Assembly (NCBI GenBank): GCA_958298945.1
Contig: OY282606.1
Span: forward strand, 30,043,740-30,107,739
Source of the DNA: Atherix ibis
Lineage: Eukaryota; Arthropoda; Insecta; Diptera; Athericidae
Reading direction: 5' to 3'
DNA length: 64,000 bases
This document shows, piece by piece, positions 55,625 through 64,000 of the stretch. Below the pieces are notes generated by a model. That model was given only the letters and a program-made list of their open reading frames with translations. It had not been told where the DNA came from and did not search any database. Every line of letters begins with the position of its first letter. The stretch's first letter is position 1. The position numbers and the translations under genes were made by a program.

Positions 55625-58600
55625 ATGTTGGTTAGTTTGAAAATATTTAATTTTTGTGAAATATTTCCATTCAAATAATAAAACATAAATATTTGGTTAT
55701 TTTAAATATATTTGAATAGAATATAGAGAAAATAGCTCCTAGTGTGGTTGATGCATCACCATTCGATCCTATTCAAGATGTTCACGATTTGCGTAAGGCC
55801 ATAAAAGGATTGGGAACTAACGAAAGTGTACTCATCAATATTATTTGTAATAGGAGCAACGCTCAAAGACAAGTAATTAATTATGAGATTAATTTTATTT
55901 AAATTAAATAAGAAATAAAAGAGTCTCCATCGGATTGTGTCATTTATAAATGTTCTGTCTGAAAATGAATTTTGTCAATTTAACATCTAGTGTGTGCTTT
56001 CTTATTATACTCATTTATCAGATATGTATAATTTTATAGATGTAAAATATATATAGAAAAAAAAGAACATTTAGTGAATTGTGCGTTAAATATATTTTTA
56101 GATTTTATTATACGCTTGGAAGAGTTTTAGATAAATTTCAAATTTTTTTTTCTATACATTTTTATACATCCTTTATTAAAAAATTGTTATACTATAATAA
56201 TTTTTTAATAAAGAATGTATAAAAGTTAGTTTAATTTATAATCAAATTAATAATTCAAGTTTATGTTGAAAAGTTAGTTCTACAGCAGCTTTAGTGACTT
56301 TATTTTAATGATTGAGTCATTTTATGTGTGGGAAAGTGACCGATTCTTATCAAGAATTTTTTTTTATTATTCCCTTAAAATTATGAAGATTTTTTCTTTC
56401 AATTATTTTAATTTGATAAAAGTTTCTATTTTTCAAAATTATTACTCTATTTTATAATCGATTTTATTCCACTTTAATCAATTTTTTTCGTATTTTTTTT
56501 TTAAAAAAAAGTAAAAACTACGCTCAAATATGATTATTTTACTATACTACATAAAAGCTATTTTACCATGAACTCAATTTTATCAACAAGTCGTTATTTA
56601 GCCGTGTTCGTTCTACTTGTACAAAAAAGTAAACTGTTTTTTATTTAATTTTTCTTTTATTTTACTCAAGCTCAATTTAATTTATGTTTAAGACTTTTTA
56701 TATGAATATATAGTATTAAAGTGATATTTTTAAATTAATTAAAAATATTACATAAAAGATTGTACATAAAAAAAGATTAGAGAATTGATAATTAAATGAA
56801 AACATAATTTTTTCACTATTTATAAGTTTAAAGGAATTGAATTTCATAAATAATTCATAAATTATAAAAATTTACAAATCCACTATTAGTCATTTACAAA
56901 AAAAAAATGGTTTTCTACCTTTTATGAAAATAGTTCAATACAATTTTAAAAAAAAACTAATTAATTAATTAAATTACAAGAAAATAAATAATGTTGAAAT
57001 TATTTTAATAAAATAAAATATCCTAAGTAATTATAAATGTCCATGAAAGCAACATTTCTTTCTTTAGATTTAAATTATCCATTTTGGTGGATATGTATAC
57101 ACATATAAGCAAAAATGCCCAATATGGGGCTCTGAAAGTCACAAATAACTATAAAGAAGCCATTGTATACGTCGCGATAAGAGACTATACAGTGTGCATT
57201 TAGGACTGAAGATGTCATTAGGCCCGTATTTCTTAAAAATTAAGTAGGAAATATCGTGGCCATAAATTCTGATCACTCTGGTCCTTTTAATTTAGACCAG
57301 ATGTGGTTTTAACAACACAGTGCCACAAGCCACGTAACACAACAATATTCCACTTTATTGCCAAAAAGCTTCCACTACAAGTAATTTCGAAATTTTTTGA
57401 TGCCTATTCGTCTCCAAAATCTTGTAATTTTAATGCCGTTGAACTTTTTCTTGTCGAACTTATACATCTATCAAGTAATGGCATTTAAAAACAAACATCT
57501 GTCAAGTAATAGCCAAATAAAAGCTTGAAATGTGAAAAAATCATTAAAATTTTCTTAAAAGTATCGAGTACGTCAAAAAGTCAAATTTCTTGTTTTTTTT
57601 TTTAAATTTTTCTTTTCATAACACAAATTGGATAATCTTTTTTAATATCATAAAATAATAAAATAAAAATACTTATATTAATATAGGTGCTTCGAGAAAA
57701 ATACAATGCAGAATTCGATAGAGATTTATTAGCAGATATTAAAGCAGATACAAGTGGAAATTTTCGAAAAGTACTACTTTCGCTACTAGAAACTCCAATC
57801 GATTTTTATACAACAGAATTACATGATGCCTTATCTAAAAAGAGTCCTGATACTTTTGTAGAACTATTAGGATCAATGAAACCGTCGAACTTAAAAAATA
57901 TTAAAAGCTATTACGAAACAAGTATGTAAAAAAGTATAGGAAATTTTTTATTATAAATGCCTAGACTAATTTTTAATATAATTACAAAAATAGTGTATTC
58001 ATCTAAACTGTCGGAGGATATTTCAAAAGCTTTTCCAAATGACTTTTTATTCTTCGGAGTTGGTCTTTTTAATGATGACCGCAAGGATGGTAGTGAGACG
58101 AATGTTGAAGAGGCGAAAAAATCCGTTCAGAAAATCTATGATAATTTAGAAAAGAAAATTGGTACAGAAGGTGCTGCATTAGCATCTGTATTAACAAATT
58201 CAAATTTACAACAGCTGGAATTGGTTAGAATTTATATCAAATATCAAAGAAAATTCGATCTAATAATATTTTTTTCTCTCTTAGATAACCAAAGAATATA
58301 AGGCAAAATTCGATAAAAATCTAGAACAGGATATTGAAAATTATGTTACTGGAGTAATTAAGGAGACGTTCTTGGCTATGTTGCAATTGGCAAAGAATGT
58401 TGCTGAATTTTATGCCAATAGGCTTAAATTGAGTATGAAAGGATTAGGAACTAGAGATGATCAATTAATTCGAATAATTGTTCAGAGATCTGAAGTATAT
58501 TGAATTAATCTATTTATATTGTAAATATTTATATTTTTGAAATATTTTTTTCCAACTAGATCGATATGAACCATATTGAGAATGCATTTTTCATTGCCAA

Positions 58601-58762
58601 TAATAAATCTCTAGTCGAATGGGTTAAGGTAATTTCCATAAAAATGATTCGTGTAATTTTTGTTTATTTAAAAATATTAAATAATTTAAATTTTATCCTT
58701 TCTAGGCGGATACATCAGGGGATTATAGAAAATCCTTAGAAGCACTGTTATCTGACCACTAA
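55625..58762 (+). CDS. Annexin gene 5
   Basis: A complete annexin of 319 residues. Exons: 55625-55630 (ATG TTG), 55720-55872, 57687-57921, 57994-58223, 58285-58494, 58560-58628 and 58706-58762, GT-AG. The N-terminus is [17 protein letters not shown]. Repeat 1 is a full type II site ([11 protein letters not shown], cap Asp 38 residues later in ADTSGNF). Repeat 2 has [12 protein letters not shown] instead of GxGT. Repeat 3 keeps KIGTEGAAL. Repeat 4 is intact ([14 protein letters not shown], cap in ADTSGDY). The C-terminus is extended by three residues (LLSDH). Intron 2 is 1.8 kb, against 0.1-0.2 kb in most paralogues, and holds a Tc1-like relic. Sister to gene 6. Confidence 0.96.
56160..56224. 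repeat. Hairpin: 32-bp arms, 1-base loop
   Basis: Arms 56,160-56,191 and 56,193-56,224 are reverse complements with two mismatches. This nearly loop-free palindrome lies in intron 2 of annexin gene 5. Confidence 0.9.
57085..57490 (+). mobile_element. Tc1-like relic in intron 2 of annexin gene 5
   Basis: The decayed translation shows an IWGSE-like segment (about 57,119), GPYFL (about 57,225) and a DQMWF*QHSATSH second-Asp region (about 57,296), in the order of family T transposases, with stops in all frames. It explains part of the enlarged intron and lies on the same strand as the host gene. Confidence 0.65.
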
Positions 58763-59558
58763 GATTTTTCATATAATTAAAGGATCAAATTTATATACTT
58801 CAAAGTTATATTCATAATACTTAACAATTACAAACAAACTAAAAAAGAAATGTGATCAAATTTTTTTTCTAAATATAAAATTTTTGTTTTGGATAATTAT
58901 ATATATATTCGTTTTATTACAATAATACATTTTTTTCTTCATATTATACATGAAGATAAACGGTCAGAATAAACCATAAGAACTGATTATCTTGTAATAT
59001 CTTTTGTACTTATAAAAATAATTAGTTTTGTTCATATTCCTAGATCTCGTAAGTTTTGCAAGTCTTCCTCGTAAAATATAAAAGAAAGTTAATATATTCA
59101 AACAAAACTTTTATGCTAAATATTATAGAGAATGCATACATGTTCAGTATACGTATTATAATAATAAGTTTTATTATGATGACAATAATGGAAAAAGTTT
59201 ATTGAAAGACAAAAATAAAGGACAAGTTGGACCATTTATAGTGATTCATATAAACTTGAATAGTGCATTCTATTGTACTTTAGAAATTTAATCATAAACT
59301 CGATTTGTTTACAAACTTGAACTTTTAATTAATAAATAGAAAAAGTTTTCTAGCAATTCTGATACTCCTATTGAATTTTCAGATAAAAAAAATGGTTTTG
59401 TTAACTTTTATAAATTTTCTTTATATCATAAAAATTATTTTCGTTTTCTTTATTATATTATGCAAATTATTATAAAAAAAAGAATATTTTTTCTTTAAGA
59501 GATGTGACAGAAAAGTAATGAGATTTGTGTTTTGTTTTTGTTTTGTTATGTTGCATCA
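58763..59558. other. 3' flank of annexin gene 5 and AT-rich DNA
   Basis: AT-rich sequence. No further gene was recognised. Confidence 0.5.
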
Positions 59559-60290
59559 TATCCTTATGTTATCCTTTACTCTTCTTAGTAGTGCCGGCAG
59601 GCTTCATCTGGAATCGCCTTCAGCTCTTCGGTTATACTCCTTTGGATATTATCAAAAATATGAAGATGGCATCCTTTCAGGTGTTTTTCGACCTTGAGTC
59701 ATAAAAAAAATATAAAAGAGTCATATGGGTAGAGATTAGGTAAATAGAGGGGCTTGGAAAAGGCATGCGAGAAGATCCCCTGCCGGCGTAGAGCATCCAA
59801 GCTTCCGAAATGGCCGATGTGATTCGAAGAACCCTTTTTCTGAGCTTTTTGAAGATTTTTTGTAAAAAAGAAGTCCTTTTTATAAAAATTCCTTTAATAG
59901 TTCCATATTTTTCATCAATTTCTAATGTTGCAGGACCCTTTTGACAAGGTTTGTTTCTTACTGCTTCTGAAAAGTACTTTTTGCCACCGAAAAACTAGTG
60001 CCTTTGATAAAGAATATTCCCCACAAGCTTGTTGTAACTTTTTGTAAGTCAAACTCGTAGATTTACCAAGCTTAATGCAAATTTCGATGCCATATCGTTG
60101 CTCCAAACCAATATGAACTTACAGACTCAAAAACACAACTTCACTTATCCGGCTCTATAGTGGACGCTTACTTACCGGTTGAAATTTAAATTTGAACTAC
60201 AGGCTATGGCGAAGGGGAAAAGTCCACAGGATTGCCAGAGTGCTCTTAGTGACACTTTTAGTCTTATTACTTTTCCGCCATTTTGTACTT
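59559..60290 (-). mobile_element. Mariner relic, family M3, N-terminus readable
   Basis: The minus-strand frame 60,106-59,915 reads EQRYGIEICIKLGKSTSLTY then SLSKALVFRWQK, the N-terminal helix-turn-helix of a mariner transposase. A C-terminal piece with the antisense of an LKAIPDE-like region lies at about 59,605-59,640. The catalytic centre is missing by deletion. This is the reference copy for family M3 in this window. Confidence 0.7.
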
Positions 60291-60800
60291 TTTCATATTT
60301 TACTTCCATAAATTTTATACGTCACTATTTCGATTTTTAATTCACTATTTACACATATTATTAATTATTTAATTTTGAATAGATACTATTACAAATCATT
60401 AAAATTAATTAACAAATCATAAAACAAATTTTACCTTATCAAACTATTAAGCTAATTTAGTATAAGAATGATTTACTATAATTTTATATTATCTCAAAAT
60501 TACTAGTTTATGATTAAAATTGACGACTTTAATTTTAGCTAAGCCAACCAGTAAAAAAGAGCTGCATTAAATGAAAATAATAGGTGAAAATATACACGTT
60601 GATCATTTTTTTGTCTATTCTAAACTTTTTGGCATATTTCTATAGTGAAATATAAGATAGGCAACATTTAATTTGGTACGGGTAGGTGATGAGAAATACC
60701 CCCAAAAAAAAAAAAAAAAATAACAGAAAAATAAAAGTGAACAAATTTAACAAAACACGAACGTGTGCGAAAAAAAAATTTATTTTCAATTTTCACAGTG
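60291..60800. other. AT-rich intergenic DNA before annexin gene 6
   Basis: No gene or element was recognised. An A-run of about 18 bases lies at 60,703-60,720. Confidence 0.5.
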
Positions 60801-60827
60801 GGGTATGGTAGTGTCAATTGTATGAAG

Positions 60828-60832
60828 TCAGT
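60828..60832 (+). promoter_or_regulatory. Possible arthropod initiator of annexin gene 6
   Basis: TCAGT lies 67-71 bases before the start codon, in TCAGTACAAAACTGGCATTA, resembling the gene 5 context TCAGTACCGCATTA. Confidence 0.3.
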
Positions 60833-60898
60833 ACAAAACTGGCATTAAAAGTTAACAGAAGTTTTCACTAGAAGATCAAAAAATAATTGCAATTGAAA

Positions 60899-62373
60899 AT
60901 GTTGGCAAGTATTCACATTTCAAATGAAAATTCTTTTGATTTTCTTCGTCTTTAAAGCTTTAGCTGATATTTGTTTAGTATTTTTTGTAATATTTCATTT
61001 TCGAATATTCGATTGCATATAGAATATTGCGAAAGTTTCTCCAACGGTACGTGATGCATCTGCATTTGACCCAATTAAGGATGTAAATGATATACGAAAA
61101 GCAGTCAAAGGGCTGGGAACTGACGAGGAAGCTCTGATCAAAATCATCTGTAAACGAAGCAATGACCAGAGACAAGTAAGTGATTTGCATTCTTAGTTCT
61201 ATGAACAGATATTTTTCAAAAATACGAGTATCTTATCTTGTTCTATTTCGTGCGGATGCTATTTATAAAATATTGAGATAAATTCTCTTCCTCTATGAAC
61301 AGATACTGCGAGCAAAATACAAAGAGGAATTTGATAGAGATTTAATCGAAGATATCAAATCGGATACCAGCTTTAATTTTCGCAGAGTGCTCGTTTCTCT
61401 TCTTCAAAAACCAATTGACTTTTATGCTATCGAATTGCGTGAAGCCTTAACCAAGAAGAATTCCGATGCTTTTGTGGAGTTATTGGTAACGCTGAAGCCA
61501 TCAGATGTTCGTAAGATTCGATATAACTATGAAAAGAGTAAGTTTTTAATAATCGTATATTAAATTCATCCTTTGGATTGAAGAAGCTCTAACTTTCATG
61601 TATAGTGTACTCATCGAAACTGTCCGAAGATATTTCAAAGGCATTTCCAAATTCATTTCTGTTCTTCGGAGTTGGTTTATTGAATGAAGAACGTTCCGAC
61701 AGTACTGAGACTGATGTTGAAGCAGCTCAAAAATCTGTTGATACTATAATTAATAATTTACAGTCAAAAATTGGTACTGAAGAAGCAACTATAGTTACAG
61801 TATTAACCGAATCTAATTTACAACAAATCAACTTGGTTCAAATCAGAACATCTTTTTTCATATACGACACATGTACATTAATTACACTCAAATTTTTGCA
61901 TTTCAGATTTCTGAAGAGTATAAAAAAAAAGTTGGCCATCCATTAAATGAAGATATTTTAAATAGTAAACAATTAAGTGGCATTATTAAAGAAACATTTT
62001 TGGCAATGTTAGAAATTGCCGAAGGTGTTGCTGATTTCTTCGCAATGCGACTAAAGAAAAGTATGAAAGGTATCGGAACGGATGATGGGCAATTGATTCG
62101 AATAATTATATCAAGATCTGAAGTAAGTCCATTTGAGAAATTTTTAGTTTAACTTAAAAAATCCGTTGATTTCGTTACTTTAGATTGATCTAAGTACAAT
62201 TGAATGCCAATTTCTGTTAAAAAATAATAAATCATTGACAGACTGGATTGTTGTAAGTCCAAATATCACATATTTTTTCTCACTTTTCATTAATTTATAT
62301 TAATTTTTTTTTTTATAAATTTAAGGAAGACACATCCGGAGACTATAGAAAAGCTTTATTAGCAGTACTATAA
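60899..62373 (+). CDS. Annexin gene 6, with a GC-AG first intron
   Basis: A complete annexin of 318 residues. Exons: 60899-60904 (ATG TTG), 61023-61175, 61303-61537, 61606-61835, 61907-62122, 62184-62252 and 62326-62373. Intron 1 starts GCAAGT rather than GT; the alignment with MLNI of gene 5 fixes this junction. The other introns are GT-AG. The N-terminus is [17 protein letters not shown]. Repeat 1 is a full type II site ([11 protein letters not shown], cap Asp 38 residues on in SDTSFNF). Repeat 2 has [12 protein letters not shown]. Repeat 3 keeps KIGTEEATI. Repeat 4 is intact ([14 protein letters not shown], cap Asp in EDTSGDY). The third-repeat exon carries two extra codons (ILNSKQLSG). 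AATAAA signals lie near 62,433. Confidence 0.96.
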
Positions 62374-62809
62374 TATGAAATTTTCTTTTAATTTGTTGAA
62401 TGTTCAATTTGAGCTTAAAAAATTATTTATAAAATAAATAAAATATTTAACAAAAATTTTATGGCCATAAATAAACTTAAGAAAATCTTTTAAATGTTAT
62501 ATTTGTTTTGTTTTAAATAAATATTAATTTTTAAAAAATGATTATTAATGGTTTTTTTTTAAAAAAAAAATATTTTTTATTTCATTTTTATTCTTAATGA
62601 GGTGAATTACCCTGAAAGGTATTATAAATTGCATTATTATTTTCCAATATCCAAAACTAATAAGAAAATATTTATGCCAAGATTATCCATTTTGCAGTTT
62701 GGAAAGTATAGCCAAGTTATTTGGCATTTGCCGAATATATTTTAAATACCATTTAAGGCAAAATTTATTCAGTGTAAAGTTTTTCATTTAATATAATGAT
62801 TTTTTGTAA

Positions 62810-63060
62810 GTGATGGGGATGATATCTCGCTCGATGGATGCGGCAATAAGTAAACTTACCATATATAAAGCTTCATTGTATCCGAAAAAAATGAGCTTTT
62901 AGTGGGAATTCTGAATGATAACAAACTCTTTTAGCTTAAACTTATTGAGAATATGCTGTTCTAACAATACGGTGCCATAAGGACAGAAAGCGTAATTTTG
63001 AGAGTAGCTAATGCCAACTTTGTCTTCAAGATAAATAAATTTCATGTAATTGGACTATTT
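62810..63060 (+). mobile_element. Very degenerate Tc1-like relic
   Basis: The text ENMLF*QYGAIRT at about 62,950 corresponds to the WFQQDGATxHT region of family T. Flanking sequence is decayed beyond confident reading. Confidence 0.4.
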
Positions 63061-64000
63061 TCTATGTAACTACACGAAATATTATATTTACGCTGATAGA
63101 CATCAAATTTAATAGAATTTAAAAACCAACATTCTTCCAGTAATGGTTTAATTACAGTCTGAAATGTTCGAAAAAGCTATTAGAAATTACCTCAAAAGAA
63201 TAAAGTCCTGCAAAATATTTCATAAAGACGATTTGTATAATACTATATTTCATGCAGAATGGTAAGCTTCAAAAAATCTAATAAAATCAAAAAATTCTCA
63301 AAATCTGAACTTTCTTTTTTATTATTAATTGGAAATTTGAAAAGATTATTATTAATTTTTTCAATAATTATGGCTGCATAAAAATATTATTTTCCCAGCT
63401 ATTAATTAAAAACTATCCGTTTTAAGCATCACGATTGAACTGCTTCGGAATGATTATAATACTCAAATTTATTCACATGGTTGTGATAAATTTCTATATT
63501 TTTATGAAATCAAATAAAAAGCTTATTTTCTTTATTCAGCAAATAAAATAAATAAGTTAAAAAATCCTTTTTCCTTAGTTAGTTTGTATATAAAAAAAAA
63601 ATCTCTTTCAGCAACTTTAAACTATTGGAAAATTTTATTAAAACACTGACAATAATGTGAAATTATCATTCCCACCCATCATTGATTACTACTAATGAAA
63701 ATTTAAAAAAATTTGTATCTGTAAGTGTACATATAAATAAAAATAGATTACGTGTAAAATAATAAAATATTTGACTTTTTTGATTCATAAAAGTTGTATC
63801 CAAAAAATATCAAATGTTCAGTGAGTGATAATTCTATGATACTACAAACAAATTACATTCTTAGCTAATTTTTTTAAATTTTTTCTTCAAATTTATTCGA
63901 ATTATTGTTGAATTTTAAAAGTATTTTGCTGCGATTTGATGCATGATATCATTCCGATAGAAAATATTTTCATAAAAATTATATTTTTGGTAAAGTTAAA
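63061..64000. other. AT-rich DNA at the window end, no feature seen
   Basis: No further annexin exon, transposon terminus or RNA gene was seen in the last kilobase. The cluster may continue beyond the window. Confidence 0.5.

Noticed and set aside
1..64000. CRISPR arrays, tRNA genes or bacterial-type operons.
   Set aside because: No regularly spaced direct repeats and no tRNA cloverleaf were seen, and the gene structure is plainly eukaryotic with spliced exons.

Overview
The window is eukaryotic, about three quarters A+T by eye, and most likely from an insect, possibly a dipteran. The reasons are intron-bearing genes with short AT-rich introns and at least five families of Tc1/mariner transposons (including a mauritiana/Mos1-type copy), together with Jockey-like LINE, Helitron and PIF/Harbinger debris of the kind common in insect genomes. 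The species cannot be determined from the sequence.

The only cellular genes I can support are six annexin genes, all on the + strand: 8,401-9,730, 28,163-29,790, 43,781-45,702, 50,528-52,294, 55,625-58,762 and 60,899-62,373. Five are complete seven-exon genes for proteins of 311-319 residues. The first lacks a recognisable start exon. All share one exon plan: a start exon of only one or two codons, then 150-153, 235, about 230, 210-216, 69 and 48-57 bases, with identical intron phases. They are therefore tandem duplicates. Genes 5 and 6 are the closest pair, genes 2 and 4 a second pair, and gene 3 is the most divergent. In all six the canonical GxGT calcium loop of annexin repeat 2 has been replaced by a short Lys/Asp-type turn, and repeat 3 keeps at most an IGT/IGTE remnant. 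The repeat 1 and repeat 4 sites, with the acidic cap residue 38 positions downstream, are kept or lost gene by gene. Gene 3 has lost both.

The DNA between the genes is a transposon graveyard. From left to right: an unidentified degenerate coding stretch (1.4-2.1 kb, - strand); two adjacent mariners (2.3-5.0 kb); mariner relics at 7.2, 10.2, 14.1, 48.4 and 59.6 kb; a tandemly duplicated mariner (11.2-12.4 kb); a Tc1-like relic (15.1 kb); two near full-length dead mariners (17.0-18.3 and 19.1-20.4 kb); a Jockey-like LINE split by a mariner (22.9-25.3 kb); a Helitron helicase scrap (30.2 kb); a PIF/Harbinger element (32.3-33.5 kb) with its MITE (36.9 kb) and half of another (42.75 kb); a 3.4-kb inverted-repeat composite (39.6-43.05 kb); and a second copy of the same unclassified element inserted, with an 8-bp duplication, in a Tc1-like transposase (45.9-47.3 kb).

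Two patterns stand out beyond the gene array. First, at least nine near-perfect short hairpins (arms 18-63 bp, loops 1-25 bases) are scattered in unrelated sequence, as replication template switching would leave. Second, the octamer TACTCGTA/TACGAGTA appears more often than base composition predicts. No tRNA, rRNA or CRISPR was found.
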